Below are positions 36,148 to 43,108 of a DNA stretch of 64,000 bases, in pieces (position 1 is the stretch's first letter; each line of letters starts with the position of its first letter). The translations under genes were made by a program, and so were the position numbers. The DNA is from Muribaculaceae bacterium (GTDB lineage: Bacteria > Bacteroidota > Bacteroidia > Bacteroidales > Muribaculaceae). The notes under the pieces were generated by a model. The model had not been told where the DNA came from and did no database searches. It worked only from the letters and a program-made list of their open reading frames with translations. The stretch lies in assembly GCA_017620635.1 (NCBI GenBank), contig JAGAUV010000019.1, positions 1 to 64,000 of the forward strand, read 5' to 3'.

Positions 36148-36846
36148 TTAACCGAATTTAGATATTTTGCGTAGCTGGGGCTCGTTGATGATCTTGATGC
36201 GGCGTCCGTCGACGAGCAGCAGCTTCTCGGTCACGAAGGTCGAGAGTGTGCGGATGGCGTTGGAGGTCGTCATGTTCGACAGGTTGGCAAGGTCCTCGCG
36301 TGCCATATAGATCTTCAGTGTGCAGTTGTCGTCCTCGTAGCCGTAGTTGTCGAGCAGTACGATGAGGGCTTCCGCAAGGCGGCCGCGTATGTGCTTCTGT
36401 GTCAGGTTCACTATACGGGTGTCGGAACCGCCGAGGTTGTGCGACAGCTCATGGATAAAAAACCATGCCAGCTGTATGTTCTTGTCGATAAGCGACTTTA
36501 CCAGCGTGAGAGGTATGGCTCCCAGGGTCGACTGCTCGAATGCGAGTGCGCTCGACACATACGGCTCCTTGGCGAAAAAGGCGCGGTAGCCGAAGTACTG
36601 TACCGGCCGGATGAGACGGATGATCTGTACACGGCCGCCCACTCCTTCTTTTGTCTTCTTTACCTTGCCTTTGAGTAGCACCCAGAGGTACTCGGGCTGC
36701 TCTCCCTCGGCATAGATCAGCTGGTTCTTCTTGAAATTGTGTATCTGCAGATTTTCGGCCACGGCACGGCGCTCGTCCGGCGTCAGTATCTGCCAGATTT
36801 CTGCCATGTCTTCGTTTATTACTTTTTCGAGTGTCGCTTTTATCAT
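36148..36846 (-). CDS. Crp/Fnr family transcriptional regulator
   Basis: 232 aa. The N-terminal cyclic-nucleotide-type sensor barrel includes KKNQLIYAEGEQPEYLWVLL and FGYRAFFAKEPY. The long dimer helix follows, and the winged HTH near the C-terminus contains MAREDLANLSNMTTSNAIRT. There are no N-terminal Cys residues for an Fnr-type cluster, and the cAMP-binding RxS pattern is not obvious, so the ligand is unknown. It has a strong promoter and a transcribed inverted repeat just ahead of it. The GT2 gene follows directly. Confidence 0.9.
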   Translation of the reverse strand: MIKATLEKVINEDMAEIWQILTPDERRAVAENLQIHNFKKNQLIYAEGEQPEYLWVLLKGKVKKTKEGVGGRVQIIRLIRPVQYFGYRAFFAKEPYVSSALAFEQSTLGAIPLTLVKSLIDKNIQLAWFFIHELSHNLGGSDTRIVNLTQKHIRGRLAEALIVLLDNYGYEDDNCTLKIYMAREDLANLSNMTTSNAIRTLSTFVTEKLLLVDGRRIKIINEPQLRKISKFG

Positions 36847-36861
36847 ATCGGGCCTGAGATA

Positions 36862-36886
36862 TGTTGTAAAATTGTGTTATACAACA
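36862..36886. promoter_or_regulatory. Inverted repeat in the 5' region of the Crp-like gene
   Basis: TGTTGTA (36862-36868) and TACAACA (36880-36886) are exact inverse complements separated by 11 bases, directly after the -7 box. As DNA it could be an operator for the Crp-like protein itself; as RNA it would form a 7-bp hairpin at the 5' end of the transcript. Confidence 0.5.
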
Positions 36887-36887
36887 G

Positions 36888-36919
36888 CAAAATTACTAAA
36901 ACTTTCTCACACAGCCAAA
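36888..36919 (-). promoter_or_regulatory. Strong promoter of the crp-like / GT2 operon
   Basis: Minus strand: TTTG (complement of 36916-36919), 20 bp, TAATTTTG (complement of 36888-36895). Both boxes are perfect. The leader to ATG 36846 is about 36-38 bases. Confidence 0.85.
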
Positions 36920-36973
36920 TTTTTTAACAAAATCGAGTCCTCGCTGCCGAAATTTTATAGCCTTGTCGCCGCA

Positions 36974-37009
36974 CATAAAAAAGAAACCACAGACCGGTGT
37001 GGCCTGTGG
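36974..37009 (-). terminator. Terminator after the T9SS type-A protein gene
   Basis: Minus strand: CCACAG (complement of 37004-37009) pairs with CTGTGG (complement of 36987-36992) across 11 bases, followed by TTTCTTTTTTATG. It lies 25 bases past the stop at 37034. Confidence 0.8.
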
Positions 37010-37033
37010 CTCTTTATCTTTATTGATAGTAAT

Positions 37034-38350
37034 TTATCGAACTACTACTTTGCTTACCTTGGTGCCCTGACGTTTGATCATCAGCTGGCCGGCAGCAGGA
37101 TTGCTTACGCGCTGACCCTGGAGGTTGAAGTACTCTACAGGCGCGTTGTTGTCAACTGCTTCGATCGAGCCGAGACCGGAACCATCATCCTTGAGTTTTA
37201 CGGTAAGAGTTACTTCTGTCTCGTTAACAGGAAATGCTTTTTTTGTGATGGCAGTATAAAGCAATAAGCCATCTACGGGGAAGGTAAAAGTCAGGCAATT
37301 ATTCTCTTTTGTAAATTTCGATTTATATTCTTCCGGGCATACTTTGTAGCCTAAGTTTGTAGTTCCGGCATAGTATACTCCATCTGTTTGATTACCAACA
37401 CCTAAAGAAGTTAAGCTGATGGTTATCTCGTTTGGATCAGTTGTGTCAATCTTCCATTCTGGAGATTCTCCGTCAATACCGGCTGCTTCATAGATGGGTC
37501 TGATTGGGTTTTTGACACGATATATGTTTTCATTGTCGGTAGACTGATATACCTCTACCTCATAGTCGCTATATGACTGCTCTTTGAGAAGTACCGTATA
37601 ATATACATCGCCAGAGAATGTTCCTTTTCCAAGGCTTGTCCATGGCTCGACATATTCACCGCCGGGGAGAAGTAAATAACCTGAGGCATCACCTGCAGCC
37701 CACGCTGTCGGATCAGTTCCATATTTGCTGTCCTCTGGTGCATTGGGCCAGTTAAGAACAAGTGCTTCTGCCGGGAAATAGATGCAGCCATCTACTAATG
37801 TGGGGACAATTTCAGGAACTTTACTGATGATTAAATCTTTGTCGTATTCCTGATTGAGAATCCAACTTTGGCTTGCGATATATGTTTCGCCATCTTCTTC
37901 ATCTATAACCCCTGTGAATTGTTTGGCGACGGTAACAAATTCAGGATCTGAAGCATCGACAATAAGTTCTCCGTTTTCTACCATGTCAGGCCATACGCCT
38001 ACAGCTTTGTATAAGCCGGGTTTTTCTTTGGCTTCGAAAATTTCTACATCCACCGGGTCTGTAGAGTTTCCATACATCTCTGCGAGTATAGAAGCTGCAT
38101 ATTTGCCGGCGCCCTTGCTTTCCCATGTATATTCTTCCGCCATGGGATTCGCTGCGCCCATGCGACGGGGTGCGCTGACTTCGCCGAGGTTTAAATCGAC
38201 TGTTTTCAGACGACTGGCGTTTATTTTTGTGGCCGGTTTAACCACGTTGTTAGAAACTGCGGTCAGTGTCGCGTCAGAGATTTGCGGCGCAGCTGCGCTT
38301 GCGGCGAAGAGGGTGCAGGCAGCCAGAAGTGTTGTGTAAAGTTTCTTCAT
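37034..38350 (-). CDS. Secreted protein with T9SS type-A sorting domain
   Basis: 438 aa. The signal peptide is MKKLYTTLLAACTLFAASAA. The body (about 60-390) is acidic and beta-rich with many Tyr and Trp, and I do not recognise a family; it looks like a surface adhesin or binding protein. The last about 35 residues (APVEYFNLQGQRVSNPAAGQ, then a KVSKVVV ending) are the short T9SS-type tail common in Prevotella and Muribaculaceae. The body is visibly poorer in GC than both ends and than the neighbouring genes. It has its own promoter and terminator, so it is a single-gene unit. Confidence 0.8.
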   Translation of the reverse strand: MKKLYTTLLAACTLFAASAAAPQISDATLTAVSNNVVKPATKINASRLKTVDLNLGEVSAPRRMGAANPMAEEYTWESKGAGKYAASILAEMYGNSTDPVDVEIFEAKEKPGLYKAVGVWPDMVENGELIVDASDPEFVTVAKQFTGVIDEEDGETYIASQSWILNQEYDKDLIISKVPEIVPTLVDGCIYFPAEALVLNWPNAPEDSKYGTDPTAWAAGDASGYLLLPGGEYVEPWTSLGKGTFSGDVYYTVLLKEQSYSDYEVEVYQSTDNENIYRVKNPIRPIYEAAGIDGESPEWKIDTTDPNEITISLTSLGVGNQTDGVYYAGTTNLGYKVCPEEYKSKFTKENNCLTFTFPVDGLLLYTAITKKAFPVNETEVTLTVKLKDDGSGLGSIEAVDNNAPVEYFNLQGQRVSNPAAGQLMIKRQGTKVSKVVVR

Positions 38351-38418
38351 AGATTACTTTTTAGGAATTAGACGATAGTGAAATGTGACAATTTGTCCGT
38401 TTCTTTTAGATATGGGCG

Positions 38419-38449
38419 CAAAGTTACAACAAATATTCTTTTGCGCAAA
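38419..38449 (-). promoter_or_regulatory. Promoter of the T9SS type-A protein gene
   Basis: Minus strand: TTTG (complement of 38446-38449), 19 bp, TAACTTTG (complement of 38419-38426). Both boxes are perfect. The leader is about 63 bases to ATG 38350. Confidence 0.82.
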
Positions 38450-38488
38450 CAAATTTCTAATAAAAATTAAATTTTATAGCAAATAGCT

Positions 38489-40381
38489 CTATTTTTCTTC
38501 CTTTTCGGCTTCGCGGCGTTCGTAGAAGTCGATATAGGCCAGGTTGACAAGGCGTGTGCCGCCCGGGGTGGGGTAGTCGCCCGAGAAGTACCAGTCGCCG
38601 GGGCAGCCGGGGATGGCGTCGTGGAGGCCTTCGAGGGTCTGGAAGAGTATGTCTACACGGGCGTTTATGTCGTCGGGACGCAGCATAAGTGCCATTTCGT
38701 CGGCTATCTCGGTGTCGCTGAAGCTGTCGTAGATGGCTTTCACGGCGTTGCTCATGCCCTCGGCGCTCTTGGACGTCTCTTCGAGGCAGCGCTCGTACAC
38801 GCGGTCGAGCAGCCTGCTGTCGCCCTTGCGCTCTATCAGGCTCACGGCGGCGCGGAATGCCGCCAGCTCGTCGAGGTGGGGCATGTCGATGCCGTAATAG
38901 TCGGGGTAGCGCACCTGTGGCGACGACGACACCACGATGATGCGCTGCGGACCAAGGCGGTCGAGTATGCGTAGTATCGACTGTCGCAGCGTGGTGCCGC
39001 GCACTATGCTGTCGTCGATTACCACGAGGCTGTCGACGCCGGGGCGTATGCTGCCGTATGTCACGTCGTAGACGTGTGCGGCGAGGTCGTTGCGCGAGCT
39101 TCCCTCGGCTATGAAGGTGCGCAGCTTGATGTCTTTGATCGCTATCTTCTCTACCCTTACCTTGCGCCGCAATATGTCGGTCAGGGCCGTGTCGCTGAGC
39201 TCGCCGCGCGACGCAAGCTGCGATATCTCCTCCTTGCGGCGGCGGTCGAAGTGACGGTTCAGCCCTTCTACCATGCCTATGAAGGCCACCTCGGCGGTGT
39301 TGGGGATAAAGGAGAATACCGTGGTGTCGAAGCGGTTCTCTGTCATCTCTACCAGCGCCGGCACTATGTTGGCGCCGAGAGCCTTGCGCTCGCGGTAGAT
39401 GTCGGCGTCGCTGCCGCGCGAGAAGTACACGCGCTCGAACGAGCATCGCCTGTTGGGCCCTTCGGGCAGTATCCGTTTTACCTCGGGTGTGCCGTGGCGG
39501 TCGATCAGCAGGGCGCATCCCGGGCCGAGTTCCTCCACGCGCTCTATGGGCACGTTGAACACTGTCTGTATCACAGGCCGTTCCGACGCCACCACTATCA
39601 CTTCATCGTCGATATAATAGAATGCCGGGCGTATGCCTGCCGGGTCGCGCATCACAAATGAGGACCCTGAGCCCGTGGAGCCGCAGATGGTGTATCCGCC
39701 GTCCCATATCCTCGACGGCTCGGCTATCACGCGGCTCATGTCGAGCTCGTCCTCTATGCGCCGCGACAGCTCGGGGCCGCTCAGCTCGTCGCGGTAGCGG
39801 CGGTAGATGCGGTGGTTCTCCTTGTCGAGCGCTATGCCCGTCTGCTCCAGTATGAGCACGGTGTCGCTGTAGAGCCGGGGGTGCTGGCCCGTCGACACTA
39901 TGTCGTCGAAGATTTCTTCCACATTGGTCATGTTGAAATTGCCGCACAACAGCAGGCAGCGCGAGCGCCAGTTGTTGCGCCGCAGGAAGGGGTGGGTGTA
40001 CTCCATGCCGCTGCGCCCCGTGGTGCTGTAGCGGAGATGGCCCATGTATATCTCTCCCGCATACGGGGTACGGCGTTCTACCTCGTCGGCATCCAGGCTG
40101 TTGAGCCCCTGGGGTATCACGGCTCCCACACGGGCGAAGATCTCGTCGATGGCTCCCGTGCCGAGGGCGCGCTCGCGGTACACATACTCCTCGCCCGGCA
40201 AGGCATTGAGCTTGACCACTCCTATGCCGGCCGCTTCCTGGCCGCGGTTGTGCTGTTTTTCCATGAGCAGGTACAGGCGGTCGAGACCGTAGCTGTAGCT
40301 GCCGTATTTTTCTTTATAGTAGGCCAGAGGCTTGCGCAGGCGTATCATCGCCACGCCGCATTCATGTTTGAGTGGATCCAC
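38489..40381 (-). CDS. Amidophosphoribosyltransferase-type class II glutamine amidotransferase (PurF-like)
   Basis: 630 aa from a GTG start at 40381 (VDPLKHECGVAMIRL). Upstream ATG candidates fall in the glnA terminator stem, so GTG is the only sensible start. Cys8 in HECGV would become the N-terminal nucleophile after removal of a short propeptide, as in B. subtilis PurF. The Ntn glutaminase part contains EKQHNRGQEAAG and GHLRYSTTGRSG. The phosphoribosyltransferase part has the PRPP loop VVIDDSIVRGTTLRQS. It probably makes phosphoribosylamine for purines. It is longer than E. coli PurF (505 aa), as usual for this Bacteroidales form, and may be a paralogue. Confidence 0.82.
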   Translation of the reverse strand: MDPLKHECGVAMIRLRKPLAYYKEKYGSYSYGLDRLYLLMEKQHNRGQEAAGIGVVKLNALPGEEYVYRERALGTGAIDEIFARVGAVIPQGLNSLDADEVERRTPYAGEIYMGHLRYSTTGRSGMEYTHPFLRRNNWRSRCLLLCGNFNMTNVEEIFDDIVSTGQHPRLYSDTVLILEQTGIALDKENHRIYRRYRDELSGPELSRRIEDELDMSRVIAEPSRIWDGGYTICGSTGSGSSFVMRDPAGIRPAFYYIDDEVIVVASERPVIQTVFNVPIERVEELGPGCALLIDRHGTPEVKRILPEGPNRRCSFERVYFSRGSDADIYRERKALGANIVPALVEMTENRFDTTVFSFIPNTAEVAFIGMVEGLNRHFDRRRKEEISQLASRGELSDTALTDILRRKVRVEKIAIKDIKLRTFIAEGSSRNDLAAHVYDVTYGSIRPGVDSLVVIDDSIVRGTTLRQSILRILDRLGPQRIIVVSSSPQVRYPDYYGIDMPHLDELAAFRAAVSLIERKGDSRLLDRVYERCLEETSKSAEGMSNAVKAIYDSFSDTEIADEMALMLRPDDINARVDILFQTLEGLHDAIPGCPGDWYFSGDYPTPGGTRLVNLAYIDFYERREAEKEEK

Positions 40382-40408
40382 TGTGATGGGCGGACATGAG
40401 GTCCGGGT

Positions 40409-40444
40409 TAAAAATTGCCGCATGGCCGGGAGGGGCCATGCGGC
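40409..40444 (-). terminator. Terminator after glnA
   Basis: A perfect 11-bp stem, GCCGCATGGCC with GGCCATGCGGC (40417-40427 and 40434-40444), has a 6-base loop. The minus strand continues AATTTTTAA. It lies 16 bases after the glnA stop. Confidence 0.9.
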
Positions 40445-40460
40445 AGAGGTCAAAATCTAT

Positions 40461-42650
40461 TTATCGGATAAAAAGCAACTCTCTGTATTTGGGCAGAGGC
40501 CACATCTCGTTGTCGACAAGTAGTTCGAGCTTGTCGATGTGGTAGCGTATGGTCTCCATGGCCGGCACCACATTGTCGTGGTATGCGATGGCCTTGGCGC
40601 GTTCGTCGCTGAGGGCGTTCGCGCGTTTGCGTGCCTCCACCATCTCGTGCACCGTCGTGCGGATCACGTCGATGTGGCCTGATATCTTCTCTATAGCCTC
40701 GAGGTCGCCGGCGCCGATCTTGGTGCCGCGTTCGCCAAGGAGCTCGCGGAGCTTGACAAGGTTCTCCACCAGGGTCGATTGGTAGCGTGTGGCCACAGGC
40801 ACTATGTGGTTGAGGGCGAGGTCACCGAGCACTCGGGCCTCTATCTGTATCTTCTTGGTGTAGATTTCCCATTTCACTTCGTTGCGCGCCTCGAGCTCTA
40901 CCTTGGAGAGTACGCCTGTCTTCGAGAACATCTCTACCGACGAGGGGGCGAGGTAGGCGTCGAACATCAGCGGTGCAGAGGTCTCGCAGTCGAGGCCGCG
41001 GCGCTTGGCTTCCTGCTGCCATTCCTCGCTGTAGCCGTTGCCGTCGAAGTGTATGCTCTCGCTCTGCTTGATGAGCACGCGCACCTCGGCCATAATGGCG
41101 TCGGTCAGCTTCTCGCCGGTGGCCAGACGGGCCTCTACCTTGGCGTGGAAGTCGGTAAGCTGCTCGGCCACGGCGGCGTTGAGCACTATCATTGCCGAGG
41201 CACAGTTGGCGCTCGATCCTACGGCGCGGAACTCAAAGCGGTTGCCCGTAAAGGCGAAGGGCGATGTGCGGTTGCGGTCGGTGTTGTCGAGTGTAAGCTC
41301 GGGTATCTGTGCCAGGCCGAGAGAGTACTCGGCCTTCTTTTTCAGGTCGGAGAGGTCGGTGTTGTCGCTGTCGGCGATCTTCTTGAGTATGTCGGCGAGC
41401 TGGCTGCCCGTAAAGATCGATATGATGGCAGGAGGTGCCTCGTTGGCGCCCAGACGGTGGGCGTTGGTGGCCGACATGATCGACGCCTTGATCAGCGCAT
41501 TGTGGCGGTGTACGGCGGCCATAACGTTGGCGATGAAGGTAATGAACTGCAGATTGTCCATCGGCGTGCGGCCGGGGGCGAAGAGCATGGTGCCGCGGTC
41601 GGTGCCGAGGCTCCAGTTGTTGTGCTTGCCCGAGCCGTTGATGCCTTTGAAGGGCTTTTCGTGCAGCAGCACGCGGAAGTTGTGGCGGCGTGCCGTTTCG
41701 GCCATTACCGACATAAGCAGTAGGTTGTGGTCGTTGGCGAGGTTGGTCTCCTCGAAAATCGGAGCGCACTCGAACTGGTTGGGCGCCACCTCGTTGTGGC
41801 GTGTCTTCACGGGTATGCCGAGGCGGTGGCACTGTATCTCCAGGTCGAGCATGAATGCTTCCACGCGAGAGGGGATAGAACCGAAGTAGTGGTCTTCAAG
41901 CTGCTGGTTCTTGGCGCTCTCGTGGCCCATGAGCGTGCGGCCCGTCATTACAAGGTCGGGGCGTGCGCTGTAGAGCGATTCGTCCACGAGGAAGTACTCC
42001 TGCTCCCAGCCAAGGTACGATATCACGTGCTGTACCTCGGGGTCGAAGTAGCGCGCTATCGTCGTCGCTGCCTGGTCCACGCTGTTGAGGGCGCGAAGCA
42101 GCGGCGTCTTGTAGTCGAGCGACTCGCCGGTGTAGGAGATGAATATGGTCGGGATACACAGTGTCTGGTCAAGGATGAAGGCTGGCGACGAGATGTCCCA
42201 TGCCGAGTAGCCGCGTGCCTCGAAGGTGTTGCGGATGCCGCCGTTGGGGAAGGACGACGCGTCAGGCTCCTGCTGCACAAGCAGCTTGCCCGAAAACTCC
42301 TCTACCACGCCGCCTTTGCCGTCGTGCATTATGAAGGCGTCGTGCTTCTCGGCGGTGCCGCCGGTAAGGGGCGCGAACCAGTGAGTATAGTGACGGGCGC
42401 CATTGTCTATGGCCCACCGGCGCATTCCCTCCGCCACTACGTCGGCGAGCTCGCGGCTGATGGGCTTCTTGTTGCTTATGGCATGCTGCAGCGACTCATA
42501 GGCGTCTTTCGGCAGATATTCGAACATCTTGCGGCTGTCGAATACCAGTTCGCCATAATACTTTTCGGGTCGTTCTGTCGGGGTCGGTACGGCTACGGCC
42601 TTGCGGTCGAATGCCTCCTCTACCATCTTAAATCTCAGACTTGAAGACAT
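40461..42650 (-). CDS. glnA: Type III glutamine synthetase
   Basis: 729 aa, the size of GSIII (GlnN), the large glutamine synthetase of Bacteroidetes. Recognisable parts are RHYTHWFAPLTGGTAEKHDA near the N-terminus, YLGWEQEYFLVDESLY with metal-binding Glu, RHNEVAPNQFECAPIFEETN, and GKHNNWSLGTDRGTMLF. A long C-terminal helical extension follows (residues about 560-729). The enzyme makes glutamine from glutamate, ammonia and ATP. It is monocistronic, with a promoter about 240 bases upstream and a structured leader that ends in a terminator hairpin. Expression is therefore likely controlled at RNA level by nitrogen status (inference). Confidence 0.96.
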   Translation of the reverse strand: MSSSLRFKMVEEAFDRKAVAVPTPTERPEKYYGELVFDSRKMFEYLPKDAYESLQHAISNKKPISRELADVVAEGMRRWAIDNGARHYTHWFAPLTGGTAEKHDAFIMHDGKGGVVEEFSGKLLVQQEPDASSFPNGGIRNTFEARGYSAWDISSPAFILDQTLCIPTIFISYTGESLDYKTPLLRALNSVDQAATTIARYFDPEVQHVISYLGWEQEYFLVDESLYSARPDLVMTGRTLMGHESAKNQQLEDHYFGSIPSRVEAFMLDLEIQCHRLGIPVKTRHNEVAPNQFECAPIFEETNLANDHNLLLMSVMAETARRHNFRVLLHEKPFKGINGSGKHNNWSLGTDRGTMLFAPGRTPMDNLQFITFIANVMAAVHRHNALIKASIMSATNAHRLGANEAPPAIISIFTGSQLADILKKIADSDNTDLSDLKKKAEYSLGLAQIPELTLDNTDRNRTSPFAFTGNRFEFRAVGSSANCASAMIVLNAAVAEQLTDFHAKVEARLATGEKLTDAIMAEVRVLIKQSESIHFDGNGYSEEWQQEAKRRGLDCETSAPLMFDAYLAPSSVEMFSKTGVLSKVELEARNEVKWEIYTKKIQIEARVLGDLALNHIVPVATRYQSTLVENLVKLRELLGERGTKIGAGDLEAIEKISGHIDVIRTTVHEMVEARKRANALSDERAKAIAYHDNVVPAMETIRYHIDKLELLVDNEMWPLPKYRELLFIR

Positions 42651-42690
42651 ATATATTAAGATTGAAATGTGAAGTGGCTTTGTTGGGATT

Positions 42691-42735
42691 CCTTAAAAAA
42701 AGAAAAAGACCCGAAGGCACTGGGTGTCGTTCGGG
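42691..42735 (-). terminator. Rho-independent terminator inside the glnA leader
   Basis: Minus strand: CCCGAA (complement of 42730-42735) pairs with TTCGGG (complement of 42710-42715), with additional inner pairing, followed by TCTTTTTCTTTTTTTAA. It stands 41 bases before ATG 42650, so transcripts ending here never reach glnA. Confidence 0.85.
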
Positions 42736-42892
42736 CAGCGTATATAGTCGCGCGTAGGCGCGGAAGATGTCGTGTGGCAACCGATGGAGTGTCGGCAACT
42801 ATTCTTGCCCGTTGTAAAAGGGGCAAAAACCGGGGCGACGGCCTCCGTAAAAGCGTAGGGAGTGAAATTCATACCTGCTGGCTCTTTTACGG
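42691..42892 (-). ncRNA. Structured leader RNA of glnA, candidate attenuator
   Basis: The stretch from the predicted start of transcription (about 42891) to the terminator makes an RNA of about 200 bases. Helix P1 pairs CCGTAAAAG (complement of 42884-42892) with CTTTTACGG (complement of 42845-42853), a perfect 9-bp match. Hairpin 2 pairs TTGCCC with GGGCAA (complements of 42821-42826 and 42805-42810), loop 10. Hairpin 3 is CCGA-N7-TCGG, and hairpin 4 is a short GC-rich stem. The terminator is last. CGGGCA in hairpin 2 can also pair with TGCCCG in the terminator's 5' arm, giving an anti-terminator. A 59-codon frame (42693-42872) runs through it. I do not match it to a known RNA family. Confidence 0.65.
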
Positions 42893-42895
42893 CCG

Positions 42896-42927
42896 CAAAA
42901 TTACAAATTCATTTTCGATTATGCAAA
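42896..42927 (-). promoter_or_regulatory. Strong promoter of glnA
   Basis: Minus strand: TTTG (complement of 42924-42927), 20 bp, TAATTTTG (complement of 42896-42903). Both boxes are perfect. It gives an unusually long leader of about 240 bases for this organism, whose other leaders in this window are mostly 10-85 bases. Confidence 0.85.
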
Positions 42928-43042
42928 AAAATTTTGGCGCCCCTTCTGCCCTTTGGCCGCCGAAATTCGCTTTACAGGCCCTCGCGCTAAATATAAGGTG
43001 TGAAAAATTGTAAACGAGGCAAAGTTTTTCGACAAAAAAAGC

Positions 43043-43050
43043 TAACTTTG
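43043..43050 (+). promoter_or_regulatory. -7 box of the serine palmitoyltransferase promoter
   Basis: TAACTTTG is a perfect TAnnTTTG. A clear -33 TTTG at 19-21 bp is missing. The start of transcription near 43056 excludes the in-frame ATG at 43052. Confidence 0.6.
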
Positions 43051-43108
43051 CGTGCGAAAATCGAAAATGGGACCAAAGGCCCGCATGACCAATCATAAGC
43101 CTAAGAAT

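Noticed and set aside
36731..37267. 178-codon plus-strand frame between the Crp-like and T9SS genes
   Set aside because: It crosses two promoter/terminator regions of minus-strand genes and has no family look.
42691..42892. 6S RNA as identity of the glnA leader
   Set aside because: 6S RNA needs pairing of its two ends into one long rod with a central bubble. Here the 5' end pairs with an internal segment only 30 bases on.
42669..43013. 114-codon plus-strand frame across the glnA leader and spt promoter region
   Set aside because: It is antisense to the structured leader and spans a promoter; composition is not protein-like.
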